Part shown: one piece after another, positions 12,801 to 26,448 of the stretch
How positions within the stretch are numbered: the stretch's first letter is position 1
Layout: every line of letters starts with the position of its first letter
Assembly: GCF_027744825.2 (NCBI RefSeq)
Contig: NW_026527054.1
Coordinates: forward strand, 1,922,001 to 1,986,000
DNA: 64,000 nt
From: Synchiropus splendidus
Lineage: Eukaryota > Chordata > Actinopteri > Syngnathiformes > Callionymidae
Reading direction: 5' to 3'
Translations under genes and position numbers: made by a program
The notes under the pieces: model-generated
Told to the model about the DNA's origin: nothing
Databases searched by the model: none
Seen by the model: only the letters and a program-made list of their open reading frames with translations

Positions 12801-15800
12801 TCAGCCTGAGATGAGGTTGATTTCAGAACGCCAAACATAAAAATGTTGAGAACTTTGGAAAAACACTTCAGACAGCTTAGATTTGATGTGCAACTACTAG
12901 AAAGACCCATTCTGCTATAGTGGGAGGTGAAAATTTCATGTTCGGAGCTTACCTTCAAAGTTTTGGCACAATGCAGAAAACGCGTTTTCAGCCTGAGATA
13001 AGGTGGGTTCCAGAACGTCAAACATAAAAATGTTGATAACTTTGGAAAAACACTTCAGACAGATTAGATTTGATGTGCAACTACTAGAAAGACCCTTTCT
13101 GCTACAGTGGGAGGTGAAAATTTCATGTTCTGAAGCTTCCCTGCAAAGTTATGCCACAATGCAAGAAACGCGTTTTCAGCCTGAGATAAGGTCGATTCCG
13201 GAACGCCAAACATAAAAGTGTTGATAACTTTGGAAAAACACTTCAGACAGCTTAGATTTGATATGCAACTACGAGAAAGACCCTTTCTGCTATAGTGGGA
13301 GGTGAAAATTTCATGTTCTGAAGTTTCCCTGCCAAGTTATGGCACAATGCAGAAAATGCGTTTTCAATAAGGTGCGATCCGGAACGCCAAACATAAAAAT
13401 GTTGATAACTTTCGAAAAGCACTTCAGACAGCTTAGATTTGTTGTGCAACTACTAGAAAGACCCTTTCTGCTATAGTGGGAGGTGAAAATTTCATATTCT
13501 GCAGCTTTCCTGCAAAGTGATGACACCAAGCAGAAAACGCGTTTTCAGCCTGAGATAAGGTTGATTCCAGAACGCCAAACATAAGAATGTTGATAACTTT
13601 GGAAAAACACTTCAGACAGGTTAGATTTGATGTGCAACTACTAGAAATACCCTTTCTGCAATAGTGGCAGGTTAAAATTTCATGTTCTGAAGCTTCCCTC
13701 CAAAGTTATGGCACAATGCAGAAAACACGTTTTCTGCGTGAGATAAGGTCGATTCCGGAACGCCAAACATAAAAATGTTGATAACTCAGGAAAAACTCTA
13801 CAGACAGCTTAGATTTGATGTGCAACTACTAGATATACCCTTTCTGCTGAAGTGGGAGGTGAAAATTTCATGTTCTAAAGCTTCCCTGCAAAGTTATGGC
13901 ACAATGCAGAAAACGCGTTTTAAGCGTGAGATAAGGAGAGTTCCGGAACGCCAAACATAAAAATGTTGATAACTTTGGAACAACACATCAGACCGCTTAG
14001 ATTTGATATGCAACTACTAGAAAGACCCTTTCTGCTATAGTGGGAGGTGAAAATATCATATTCTGAAGCTTCCCTGCAAAGTTATGGCACAATGCGTAAA
14101 ATGCATTTTCAGCCTGAGATGAGGTTGATTTCAGAACGCCAAACATAAAAATGTTGATAACTCAGGAAAAACTCTACAGACAGCTTAGCTCTGATGTGCA
14201 ACTACTAGAAAAACCCTTTCTGCTATAGTGGGATGTGAAAATTTCATGTTCTGAAGCTTCCCTGCAAAGTTATGGCACAATGCAGAAAACGCGTTTTCAG
14301 ACTGTGATAAGGTGGGTTCCAGAACGCCAAACAGAAAAAAGTAGATGACTTTGGAAAAACATATCAGACAGCTTAGATTTGATGTGCAACTACGAGAAAG
14401 ACCCTTTCTGCTATAGTGGGAGGTGGAAATTTCATGCTCTGAAGCTTCCCTGCCAAGTTATGGCACAATTCCGAAAACGCGTTTTCAGCATGAGATAAGG
14501 TCGATTCCGGAACGCCAAACATAAAAAAGTTGATAACTTTTGAAATACACTTCAGACAGCTTAGATTTGATGTGCAAGTACTAGAAAGACCCTTTCTGCT
14601 ATAGTGGGAGGTGAAAATTTCATGTTCTGAAGTTTCCCTCCAAAGTTATGGCACAATGGAGAAAACGCGTTTTCAGCCTGAGATAAGGTGGGTTCCGGAA
14701 CGCCAAACATAAAAATGTTGATAACTTTCGAAAAACACTTCAGAGAGCTTAGATTTGAAGTGCAACTACTAGAACGACCCTTTCTACTATGCCGCAGGTG
14801 AAAATTTCATGTTCTGTGGCATCCCTGCAAAGTTATGGCACAATGCAAAAAACACGTTTTCAGACTGAGATTAGGTGGGTTCCAGGAAGCCAAACATAAA
14901 AATGTTGATAACTTTGGAAAAAACATTTCAGACAGCTTAGATTTGATGTGCAGCTACTAGAAAGACCCTTTCTGCTATAGTGGGAGGTGAAAATTTAATG
15001 TTCTGAAGCTTTATGCAAAGTTATGGCACAATGCGTAAAACGCGTTTTCAGCCTGAGATAAGGTCAATTCCGGAACGCCAAACATTAAAATGTTGATAAC
15101 TTTGGAAAAACACTTCAGACAGCTTAGATTTGATGTACAACTACGAGAAAGACCTTTTCTGCTATAGCGCAAGTTTAAAATTTCATGTTCTGAAGCTTCC
15201 CTGCAAAGTTATGGCACAATGCAGAAAACGCGTTTTCAGCCTGAGAAAAGGTCGATTCCGGAACGCCAAACATAAAAATGTTGATAACTTTGGATAAACA
15301 CTTCAGACAGCTTAGATTAGATGTGCAACTACTAGAAAGACCATTTGTGCGATTGTGGGAGGTGAAAATTTCATGTTCTGAAGCTTCCCTGCAAAGTTAT
15401 GGAACAATGCGTTAAACGCGTTTTCAGCCTGAGATAAGGTCGATTCAGGAACGCCAAACATAAAAAATATGATAACTTTTGAAATACACTTCAGACAGCT
15501 TAGATTTGCAAGTACTAGAAAGACCCTTTCTGCTATAGTGGGAGGTGAAAATTTCATGTTCTGAAGCTTCCCTGCAAAGTTATGGCACAATGGAGAAAAC
15601 GCGTTTTCAGCCTGAGATAAGGTGGGTTCCGGAACGCCAAACATAACAATTTTGATAAATTTGGAAAAACACTTCAGACAGCTTAGATTTCATGTGCAAC
15701 TACAAGACAGACCCTTTCTGCTATAGTGGGGGGGTGAAAATTTCATGTTCTGAAGCTTACCTGCAAAGTTATGGCACAATGCAGAGAACGGGTGTTCAGC

Positions 15801-16800
15801 CTGAGATAAGGTGGGTTCCGGAACGCCAAACATAAAAATGTTGATAACTGTTGAAAAACACTTCAAGAGAGCTTAGATTTGATGTGCAACTACTAGAATG
15901 ACCTTTTCTGCTATAGTGGCTTGTTAAAATTTCATGCTCTGAAACTTCCCTGCAAAGTTATGGCACAATGCAGAAAACAGGTTTTCGGCCTAAGATAAGG
16001 TCGATTCAGGAACGCCAAACATAAAAATGTTGGTAACTTTCGAAAAGCACTTCAGACAGCTTAGATTTGTTTTGCAACTACTAGAAAGACCCTTTCTGCT
16101 ATAGTGGGAGGTGAAAATTTCATATTCTGCAGCTTTCCTACAGAGTGATGAGACCAAGCAGAAAACGCGTTTTCAGCCTGAGATAAGGTTGATTCCAGAA
16201 CGCCAAACATAAGAATGTTGATAACTTTGGAAAAACACTTCAGACAGGTTAGATTTGATGTGCAACTACTAGAAATACCCTTTCTGCAATAGTGGCAGGT
16301 TAAAATTTCATGTTCTGAAGCTTCCCTCCAAAGTTATGGCACAATGCAGAAAACACGTTTTCTGCGTGAGATAAGGTCGATTCCGGAACGCCAAACATAA
16401 AAATGTTGATAACTCAGGAAAAACTCTTCAGACAGCTTAGATTTGATGTGCAACTACTAGATATACCCTTTCTGCTGAAGTGGGAGGTGAAAATTTCATG
16501 TTCTAAAGCTTCCCTGCAAAGTTATGGCACAATGCAGAAAACGCGTTTTAAGCGTGAGATAAGGAGAGTTCCGGAACGCCAAACATAAAAATGTTGATAA
16601 CTTTGGAACAACACATCAGACCGCTTAGATTTGATATGCAACTACTAGAAAGACCCTTTCTGCTATAGTGGGAGGTGAAAATATCATATTCTGAAGCTTC
16701 CCTGCAAAGTTATGGCACAATGCGTAAAATGCATTTTCAGCCTGAGATGAGGTTGATTTCAGAACGCCAAACATAAAAATGTTGATAACTCAGGAAAAAC
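9840..16800. repeat. Recurring module, spacing about 2.63 kb (14 monomers)
   Basis: Rare variants recur at a constant offset: GGCAAAATATGTAAAGCGCG at 9965 and 12591; CTTACCTTCAAAGTTTTGG near 10323 and 12949; the monomer with TTCGAAAAGCACTTCAG and CATATTCTGCA at about 10765, 13390 and 16020; and the ACTCAGGAAAAACTC monomer at 11157, 13785 and 16413. Offsets are 2625-2628 bp, that is 14 monomers less small deletions. Matching is strong over some monomers and lost over others, so it is a mosaic of partial copies, not a clean tandem higher-order repeat. Confidence 0.7.
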
Positions 16801-18087
16801 TCCACAGACAGCTTAGATTTGATGTGCAACTACTAGAAAGACCCTTTCTGCTATAGTGGGAGATGAAAATTTCATGTTCTAAAGCTTCCCTGCAAAGTTA
16901 TGGCACAATGCAGAAAACACGTTTTCGGCCTGAGATAAGGTCGATTCAGGAACACCAAACATAAAAATGTTGAAAACTTTAGAAAAACACTTCAAACAGC
17001 TCAGATTTGATGTGCAACTACGAGAAAGACCGTTTCTGCAATAGTGGGAGGTGAAAATTCGATGTTCTGAAGCTTCCCTGCAAAGTTATGGCACCATGCG
17101 TAAAACACGTTTTCAGCCTGAGATAAGGTCGATTCCGGAACGCCAGACATAAACATGTTCATAGTTCTGTAAAAACACTTCAGACAGCTTAGATTTGATG
17201 TGCAACTACTAGAAAGACCATTTCTGCCATTGTGGGAGGTGAAAATTCGATGTTCTGAAGCTTCCCTGCAAAGTTATGCCACAATGCAGGAAACGCGTTT
17301 TCAGCCTGAGATAAGGTCGATTCCGGAACGCCAAACATAAAAATATTGATAACTTTGGAAAAACTCTTTAGACAGCTTAGATTTGATGTGCAACTACTAG
17401 AAAGAGCCTTTCTGCTATAGTCGGAGTTGAAAATTTCATGTTCTGAAGCTTTCCTGCAAAGTTATGGCACAATGCGTAAAACGCGTTTTCAGCCTCAGAT
17501 AAGGTTGATTCCGGAACACCAAACAAAAAAGTGTTGATAACTTTGGAAAAACAATTCAAACAGCTTCGATTTGATGTGCAACTACTAGAAAGACCCTTTC
17601 TGCTATAGTGGGAGGTGAAAATTTAATGTTCTGAAGCTTTCCAGCAAAGTTATGGCACAATGCGTAAAATGCGTTTTCAGCCTGAGATAAGGTTGATTCC
17701 GGAACGCCAAACTTAAAAATGTTGATTACTTTGGAAAAACACTTCAAACAGTTTAGATTTGATGTGCAACTACTAGAAAGACCCTTTCTGCTATAGTGGG
17801 ATGTAGAAATTTCATGTTCTGAAGCTTCCCTGCAAAGTTATGGCACAATGCAGAAAACGCGTTTTCAGCCTGAGATAAGGTCGATTCCGGAACGCCAAAC
17901 ATAAAAATGTTGATAACTTTGGAAAAACACTTCAGACAGCTTAGCTCTGATGTGCAACTACTAGAAAAACCCTTTCTGCTATAGTGGGATGTGAAAATTT
18001 AATGTTCTGAAGCTTCCCTGCAAAGTTATGGCACAATGCAGAAAACGCGTTTTCAGACTGTGATAAGGTGGGTTCCAGAACGCCAAA
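16801..18087. repeat. Satellite monomers between two higher-order blocks
   Basis: About seven monomers. The stretch from about 17090 to 17400, with GGCACCATGCGTAAAAC and CATGTTCATAGTTCTG, matches 24420-24720, the right edge of the next higher-order block. The monomer near 17941 with CTTAGCTCTGATG matches one at about 14185 (offset 3756 bp, 20 monomers). No other feature is seen. Confidence 0.75.
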
Positions 18088-21000
18088 CAGAAAAAAGTAG
18101 TTAACTTTGGAAAAACATATCAGACAGCTTAGATTTGATGTGCAACTACGAGAAAGACCCTTTCTGCTATAGTGGGAGGTTAAAATTTCATGTTCTGAAG
18201 CTTCCCTGCCAAGTTATGGCACAATTCCGAAAACGCGTTTTCAGCCTGAGATAAGGTCGATTCCGGAACGGCAAACATAAAAAAGTTGATAACTTTTGAA
18301 ATACACTTCAGACAGCTTAGATTTGATGTGCAAGTACTAGAAAGACCCTTTCTGCTATAGTGGGAGGTGAAAACTTCATGTTCTGAAGCTTCCCTCCAAA
18401 GTTATGGCACAATGGAGAAAACGCGTTTTCAGCCTGAGATAAGGTGGGTTCCGGAACGTCAAACACAAAAATGTTGACAACTTTCGAAAAACACTTCAGA
18501 GAGCTTAGATTTGAAGTGCAACTACTAGAACGACCCTTTCTACTATGCGGCAGGTGAAAATTTCATGTTCTGTGGCATCCCTGCAAAGTTATGGCACAAT
18601 GCAAAAAACACCTTTTACGAATGAGATAAGGTGGGTTCCAGAACGCCAAACATAAAAATGTTGATAACTTTGGAAAAAACATTTCAGACAGCTTAGATTT
18701 GATGTGCAGCTACTAGAAAGACCCTTTCTGCTACAGTGGGAAATGAAAATTTCATGTTCTGAAGCTTCCCTGCAAAGTTATGCCACAATGCAGGAAACGC
18801 GTTTTCAGCCTGAGATATGGTCGATTCCGGAACGCCAATCATAAAAATGTTGATAACTTCGGAAAAACACTTCAGACAGCTTAGATTTGACGAGCAACTA
18901 CTAGAAAGACCATTTCTGCTATAGTGGGAGTTGAAAATTTCATGTTCTGAAGCTTCCCTGCAAAGTTAAGGCACAATGCAGAATACGCGTTTTCAGCCTG
19001 AGATATGGTCGATTCCGGAACGCCAAACATAAAAATCTTGAAAACTTTGGAAAAACACTTCAGACAGATTAGATTTGATGTGCAACTACTAGAAAAACCC
19101 TTTCTGCAATAGTGGCATGTGAAAATTTCATGTTCTGAAGCGTGCCTGCAAATTAATGGCACAATGCAGAAAATGCGTTTTCAGCCTGAGATAAGGTGGG
19201 TTCCAGAACGGCAAACATGAAAATGTTGATAACTTTGGAAAAACACTTCAGACAGCTTCGATTTGATGTGCAACTACAAGACAGACCCTTTCTGCAACAG
19301 TGGGAGGTTAAAATTTCTTATTCTGAAGTTTCCTGCAAAGTTATGGCACAATGCGGAAAAAAAGGTTTTCAGCCTGAGATAAAGTCGATTCCGGAACGCC
19401 AAACATAAAAATGTTGATAACTTTGGAAAAACACTTCAGACAGCATAGATTTCACGTGAAACTACTAGAAAGACCCTTTCTGCTATAGTGGGAGGTCAAA
19501 ATTTCATGTTCTTAAGCTTTATGCATAGTTGTGGCACAATGCTTAAAACGCGTATTCAGCCTGAGATAAGGTCGATTCCGGAACGCCAAACATTAAAGTG
19601 TTGATAACTTTGGAAAAACACTTCAGACAGCTTAGATTTCACGTGCAACTACTAGAAAGACCCTTTCTGCGATTGTGGGTGGTGAAAAATTCATGTTCTG
19701 AAGCTTCACGGCAAAGTTATGGAACAATGCGTGAAACGCGTTTTCAGCCTGTGATCAGGTCGATTCAGGAACGTCAAACATAAAAAAGTTGTAAACTTTT
19801 GAAATACACTTCAGACCGCTTACAATTGATGTGCAACTACAAGAAAGACCCTTTCTGCTATAGTGGGAGGTGAAAATTTCATGTTCTGAAGCTTCCCTGC
19901 AAAGTTAAGGCACAATGCAGAATACGCGTTTTCAGCCTGAGATATGGTCGATTCCGGAAAGCCAAACATAAAAATCTTGAAAACTTTGGAAAAACACTTC
20001 AGACAGCTTAGATTTGATGTGCAACTACGAGAAAGACCGTTTCTGCTATAGTGGGAGGTGAAAATTCGATGTTCTGAAGCTTCCCTGCAAAGTTATGGCA
20101 CCATGCAGAAAACGCGTTTTCAGACTGTGATAAGGTGGGTTCCAGAACGCCAAACAGAAAAAAGTAGATAACTTTGGAAAAACATATCAGACAGCTTAGA
20201 TTTGATGTGCAACTACGAGAAAGACCCTTTCTGCTATAGTGGGAGGTTAAAATTTCATGTTCTGAAGCTTCCCTGCCAAGTTATGGCACAATTCCGAAAA
20301 CGCGTTTTCAGCCTGAGATAAGGTCGATTCCGGAACGGCAAACATAAAAAAGTTGATAACTTTTGAAATACACTTCAGACAGCTTAGATTTGATGTGCAA
20401 GTACTAGAAAGACCCTTTCTGCTATAGTGGGAGGTGAAAATTTCATGTTCTGAAGCTTCCCTCCAAAGTTATGGCACAATGGAGAAAACGCGTTTTCAGC
20501 CTGAGATAAGGTGGGTTCCGGAACGCCAAACATAAAAATGTTGATAACTTTGGAAAAAACATTTCAGACAGCTTAGATTTGATGTGCAGCTACTAGAAAG
20601 ACCCTTTCTGCTACAGTGGGAAATGAAAATTTCATGTTCTGAAGCTTCCCTGCAAAGTTATGCCACAATGCAGGAAACGCGTTTTCAGCCTGAGATATGG
20701 TCGATTCCGGAACGCCAATCATAAAAATGTTGATAACTTTCGAAAAACACTTCAGAGAGCTTAGATTTGAAGTGCAACTACTAGAACGACCGTTTCTACT
20801 ATGCGGCAGGTGAAAATTTCATGTTCTGTGGCATCCCTGCAAAGTTATGGCACAATGCAAAAAACACCTTTTCAGAATGAGATAAGGTGGGTTCCAGAAC
20901 GCCAAACATAAAAATGTTGATAACTTTGGAAAAAACATTTCAGACAGCTTAGATTTGATGTGCAGCTACTAGAAAGACCCTTTCTGCTACAGTGGGAAAT

Positions 21001-24000
21001 GAAAATTTCATGTTCTGAAGCTTCCCTGCAAAGTTATGCCACAATGCAGGAAACGCGTTTTCAGCCTGAGATATGGTCGATTCCGGAACGCCAATCATAA
21101 AAATGTTGATAACTTCGGAAAAACACTTCAGACTGCTTAGATTTGACGAGCAACTACTAGAAAGACCATTTCTGCTATAGTGGGAGTTGAAAATTTCATG
21201 TTCTGAAGCTTCCCTGCAAAGTTAAGGCACAATGCAGAATACGCGTTTTCAGCCTGAGATATGGTCGATTCCGGAACGCCAAACATAAAAATCTTGAAAA
21301 CTTTGGAAAAACACTTCAGACAGATTAGATTTGATGTGCAACTACTAGAAAAACCCTTTCTGCAATAGTGGCATGTGAAAATTTCATGTTCTGAAGCGTG
21401 CCTGCAAAGTTAAAGCACAATGCAGAAAATGCGTTTTCAGCCTGAGATAAGGTGGGTTCCAGAACGGCAAACATGAAAATGTTGATAACTTTGGAAAAAC
21501 ACTTCAGACAGCTTCGATTTGATGTGCAACTACAAGACAGACCCTTTCTGCAACAGTGGGAGGTTAAAATTTCTTATTCTGAAGTTTCCTGCAAAGTTAT
21601 GGCACAATGCGGAAAAAAAGGTTTTCAGCCTGAGATAAAGTCGATTCCGGAACGCCAAACATAAAAATGTTGATAACTTTGGAAAAACACTTCAGACAGC
21701 ATAGATTTCACGTGAAACTACTAGAAAGACCCTTTCTGCTATAGTGGGAGGTCAAAATTTCATGTTCTTAAGCTTTATGCATAGTTGTGGCACAATGCTT
21801 AAAACGCGTATTCAGCCTGAGATAAGGTCGATTCCGGAACGCCAAACATTAAAGTGTTGATAACTTTGGAAAAACACTTCAGACAGCTTAGATTTCACGT
21901 GCAACTACTAGAAAGACCCTTTCTGCGATTGTGGGTGGTGAAAAATTCATGTTCTGAAGCTTCACGGCAAAGTTATGGAACAATGCGTGAAACGCGTTTT
22001 CAGCCTGTGATCAGGTCGATTCAGGAACGTCAAACATAAAAAAGTTGTAAACTTTTGAAATACACTTCAGACCGCTTACAATTGATGTGCAACTACAAGA
22101 AAGACCCTTTCTGCTATAGTGGGAGGTGAAAATTTCATGTTCTGAAGCTTCCCTGCAAAGTTAAGGCACAATGCAGAATACGCGTTTTCAGCCTGAGATA
22201 TGGTCGATTCCGGAAAGCCAAACATAAAAATCTTGAAAACTTTGGAAAAACACTTCAGACAGCTTAGATTTGATGTGCAACTACGAGAAAGACCGTTTCT
22301 GCTATAGTGGGAGGTGAAAATTCGATGTTCTGAAGCTTCCCTGCAAAGTTATGGCACCATGCAGAAAACGCGTTTTCAGACTGTGATAAGGTGGGTTCCA
22401 GAACGCCAAACAGAAAAAAGTAGATAACTTTGGAAAAACATATCAGACAGCTTAGATTTGATGTGCAACTACGAGAAAGACCCTTTCTGCTATAGTGGGA
22501 GGTTAAAATTTCATGTTCTGAAGCTTCCCTGCCAAGTTATGGCACAATTCCGAAAACGCGTTTTCAGCCTGAGATAAGGTCGATTCCGGAACGGCAAACA
22601 TAAAAAAGTTGATAACTTTTGAAATACACTTCAGACAGCTTAGATTTGATGTGCAAGTACTAGAAAGACCCTTTCTGCTATAGTGGGAGGTGAAAATTTC
22701 ATGTTCTGAAGCTTCCCTCCAAAGTTATGGCACAATGGAGAAAACGCGTTTTCAGCCTGAGATAAGGTGGGTTCCGGAACGTCAAACACAAAAATGTTGA
22801 TAACTTTCGAAAAACACTTCAGAGAGCTTAGATTTGAAGTGCAACTACTAGAACGACCGTTTCTACTATGCGGCAGGTGAAAATTTCATGTTCTGTGGCA
22901 TCCCTGCAAAGTTATGGCACAATGCAAAAAACACCTTTTCAGAATGAGATAAGGTGGGTTCCAGAACGCCAAACATAAAAATGTTGATAACTTTGGAAAA
23001 AACATTTCAGACAGCTTAGATTTGATGTGCAGCTACTAGAAAGACCCTTTCTGCTACAGTGGGAAATGAAAATTTCATGTTCTGAAGCTTCCCTGCAAAG
23101 TTATGCCACAATGCAGGAAACGCGTTTTCAGCCTGAGATATGGTCGATTCCGGAACGCCAATCATAAAAATGTTGATAACTTCGGAAAAACACTTCAGAC
23201 TGCTTAGATTTGACGAGCAACTACTAGAAAGACCATTTCTGCTATAGTGGGAGTTGAAAATTTCATGTTCTGAAGCTTCCCTGCAAAGTTAAGGCACAAT
23301 GCAGAATACGCGTTTTCAGCCTGAGATATGGTCGATTCCGGAACGCCAAACATAAAAATCTTGAAAACTTTGGAAAAACACTTCAGACAGATTAGATTTG
23401 ATGTGCAACTACTAGAAAAACCCTTTCTGCAATAGTGGCATGTGAAAATTTCATGTTCTGAAGCGTGCCTGCAAAGTTAAAGCACAATGCAGAAAATGCG
23501 TTTTCAGCCTGAGATAAGGTGGGTTCCAGAACGGCAAACATGAAAATGTTGATAACTTTGGAAAAACACTTCAGACAGCTTCGATTTGATGTGCAACTAC
23601 AAGACAGACCCTTTCTGCAACAGTGGGAGGTTAAAATTTCTTATTCTGAAGTTTCCTGCAAAGTTATGGCACAATGCGGAAAAAAAGGTTTTCAGCCTGA
23701 GATAAAGTCGATTCCGGAACGCCAAACATAAAAATGTTGATAACTTTGGAAAAACACTTCAGACAGCATAGATTTCACGTGAAACTACTAGAAAGACCCT
23801 TTCTGCTATAGTGGGAGGTCAAAATTTCATGTTCTTAAGCTTTATGCATAGTTGTGGCACAATGCTTAAAACGCGTATTCAGCCTGAGATAAGGTCGATT
23901 CCGGAACGCCAAACATTAAAGTGTTGATAACTTTGGAAAAACACTTCAGACAGCTTAGATTTCACGTGCAACTACTAGAAAGACCCTTTCTGCGATTGTG

Positions 24001-24430
24001 GGTGGTGAAAAATTCATGTTCTGAAGCTTCACGGCAAAGTTATGGAACAATGCGTGAAACGCGTTTTCAGCCTGTGATCAGGTCGATTCAGGAACGTCAA
24101 ACATAAAAAAGTTGTAAACTTTTGAAATACACTTCAGACCGCTTACAATTGATGTGCAACTACAAGAAAGACCCTTTCTGCTATAGTGGGAGGTGACAAT
24201 TTCATGTTCTGAAGCTTCCCTGCAAAGTTAAGGCACAATGCAGAATACGCGTTTTCAGCCTGAGATATGGTCGATTCCGGAACGCCAAACATAAAAATCT
24301 TGAAAACTTTGGAAAAACACTTCAGACAGCTTAGATTTGATGTGCAACTACGAGAAAGACCGTTTCTGCTATAGTGGGAGGTGAAAATTCGATGTTCTGA
24401 AGCTTCCCTGCAAAGTTATGGCACCATGCG
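18088..24430. repeat. 11/12-monomer higher-order repeat, three near-identical copies
   Basis: The marker AAACAGAAAAAAGTAG occurs at about 18088, 20155 and 22411 and starts the three copies. Copies 1 and 3 have the same internal spacing (first landmark +1108 bp, the 19196 and 23519 positions), whereas copy 2 is 189 bp longer at that point because it carries one extra monomer with GGAAAAAACATTTCAG and ACAGTGGGAAATG near 20530-20720. Periods are therefore 2067 and 2256 bp. Two 61-codon frames translated from equivalent places in all three copies are identical, so the copies are very similar. The right edge is near 24430, where copy 3 switches to a GCGTAAAACGCG monomer. Confidence 0.9.
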
Positions 24431-26352
24431 TAAAACGCGTTTTCAGCCTGAGATAAGGTCGATTCCGGAACGCCAAACATAAACACGTTCATAATTCTGG
24501 AAAAACACTTCAGACAGCTTAGATTTGATGTGCAACTACTAGAAAGACCATTTCTGCCATTGTGGGAGGTGAAAATTCGATGTTCTGAAGCTTCCCTGCA
24601 AAGTTATGCCACAATGCAGGAAACGCGTTTTCAGCCTGAGATAAGGTCGATTCCGGAACGCCAAACATAAAAATACTGATAACTTTGGAAAAACTCTTTA
24701 GACAGCTTAGATTTGATGTGCAACTACTAGAAAGACCCTTTCTGCTATAGTGGGAGGTGAATATTTCATGTTCTGAAGCTTCCCTGAGAAGTTATGGCAC
24801 AATGCAGAAAACGCGTTTTCAGCCTGAGATAAGGTTGATTCTGGAACGCCAAACATAAAAATGTTGATAACTTTCGAAAAACACTTCAGACAGCTTAGAT
24901 TTGATGTGCAGCTACTAGAAAGACCCTTTCTGCTTTAGTGGAAGGTTAAAATTTCATGTTCTGAAGTTTCCCTGCAAAGTTATGGGACAATGCAGAAAAC
25001 GATTTTTCATCCTGAGATAAGGTCGATTCCGGAACGCCAAACATAAAAATGTTGATGACTTTCGGAAAACATTTCAGACAGCTTAGATTTGATGTGGAAC
25101 TACTAGAAAAACCCTTTCTGCTATAGTGGGAGGTGAAAATTTCATGTTCTGAAGCTTCCCTGCAAAGTTATGGCACAATGCAGAAAACGCGTTTTCACCC
25201 TGAAAAAAGGTGGGTTCCGGAACGCCAAACATAAAAATGTTGATAACTTTGGAAAACCACTTCAGACAGCTTAGATTTGATGTGCAACTACTAGAAAGAC
25301 AATTTCTACTATAGTGGTAGGTGAAACTTTCGTGTTCTGAAGCTTTCCTTCAAAGTTATGGCACAATGCAGAAAACGCGTTTTCAGCCTGAGATAAGATG
25401 TTTTCCGGAACGCCAAAAATAAAAATGTTGATAACTTTGGAACAACACTTCAGACAGCTTAGATTTGAGGTGCAACTACTAGAAAGACCCTTTCTGCTAT
25501 AGTGGGAGGTGACAATTTCATTTTTGAAGCTTTCCTGCAAAGTTATGGCACAATGCAGAAAACGCGTTTTCAGCCTGAGATAAGGTGGGTTCCGGAACGC
25601 CAAACATAAAAATGTTGATAACTTTGGAAAAACACATCAGACAGCTTATATTTGATGTGCAACTACTAGAAAGACCCTTTCTGCTATAGTCGGCGGTGAA
25701 ACTTTCATGTTCTGAGGCTTTCCTGCAAAGTTATGGCAAATTGCGTAAAACGCGTTTTCAGCCTGAGACAAGGTTGTTTCTGGAACGCCAAATATAAAAA
25801 TGGTGATAACTTTGGAAAAACACTTCAAACAGCTTAGATTTGACGTGCAACTACTAGAAAGACCCTTTCTGTTATAGTGGGAGGTGAAAATTTCATGGTC
25901 TAATGGTTCCCTGCAAAGTTATGGCACAATGCGTAAAACGCGTTTTAAGCCTGAGATAAGGTCGATCCCGGAACGCCAAACATAGAAATGTTGATAACTT
26001 TCGAAATACACTTCAGACAGCTTAGATTTGATGTGCAACTACTAGAAAGACCCTTTCTGCTATATTGGGAGGTCAAAATTTCATGTTCTGAAGCTTCCCT
26101 GCAAAGTTATGGGACAATGCAGAAAACGATTTTTCATCCTGTGATAAGGTCGATTCCGGAACGCCAAACATAAAAATGTTGATAACTTTCGAAAAACACT
26201 TCAGACAGCTTAGATTTGATGTGCAACTACTAGAAAGACACTTTCTGCTATAGTGGGAGGTGAAAATTTCATGTTCTGAAGCTTCTCTGCAAAGTTATGG
26301 CACAATGCAGAAAACGCGTTTTAAGCGTGAGATAAGGCGAGTTCCGGAACGC
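24431..26352. repeat. Diverged satellite monomers left of the retrotransposon
   Basis: About ten monomers. The first two resemble 17090-17400. Later ones carry individual variants such as AGATGTTTTCCGG (near 25397) and GGCAAATTGCG (near 25736) that are shared with monomers near 53300 and 27890. No repeated series was followed and no gene is seen. Confidence 0.75.
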
Positions 26353-26448
26353 CAAACATAAAAATGTTGATAACTTTGGAACAACTCATCAGACAGCTAA
26401 GATTTTATGGCAAGTTATGGCACAATGCAGAAAACGCGTTTTCAGCCT
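26353..26448. repeat. Internally deleted monomer at the insertion site
   Basis: The monomer that received the retrotransposon is 96 bp up to the insertion point and 24 bp after the element (27547-27570), 120 bp in total instead of 188. The missing 68 bp lies between GATTTTATG and GCAAGTTATGG around 26401-26415, removing the CTACTAG, CTGCTATAGTGG and HindIII parts. The deletion is about 35 bp upstream of the element and is separate from the target-site duplication. Confidence 0.8.
26436..26448. repeat. Target-site duplication, left copy (13 bp)
   Basis: GCGTTTTCAGCCT directly precedes the non-satellite sequence and is repeated exactly at its right end. Both copies are normal satellite sequence, so the duplication is best seen as the flank at which satellite reading stops on the left and restarts on the right. 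Confidence 0.9.

Larger units (their letters stand above)
1..26448. repeat. 188-bp tandem satellite array, left arm
   Basis: Head-to-tail copies of one 188-bp monomer, all in the same orientation. Phase landmarks stay exactly 188 bp apart for the first 25 or so monomers, then drift only through small indels (for example a 5-bp loss near 15510 and a 7-bp loss near 13366). Monomers differ by scattered substitutions that recur in combinations, which defines higher-order blocks listed separately. Nothing else is embedded in this arm. The left end is cut mid-monomer by the window edge. The family is not one I can name; size and organisation fit a centromeric or pericentromeric satellite, but location is inference. 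Confidence 0.97.
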
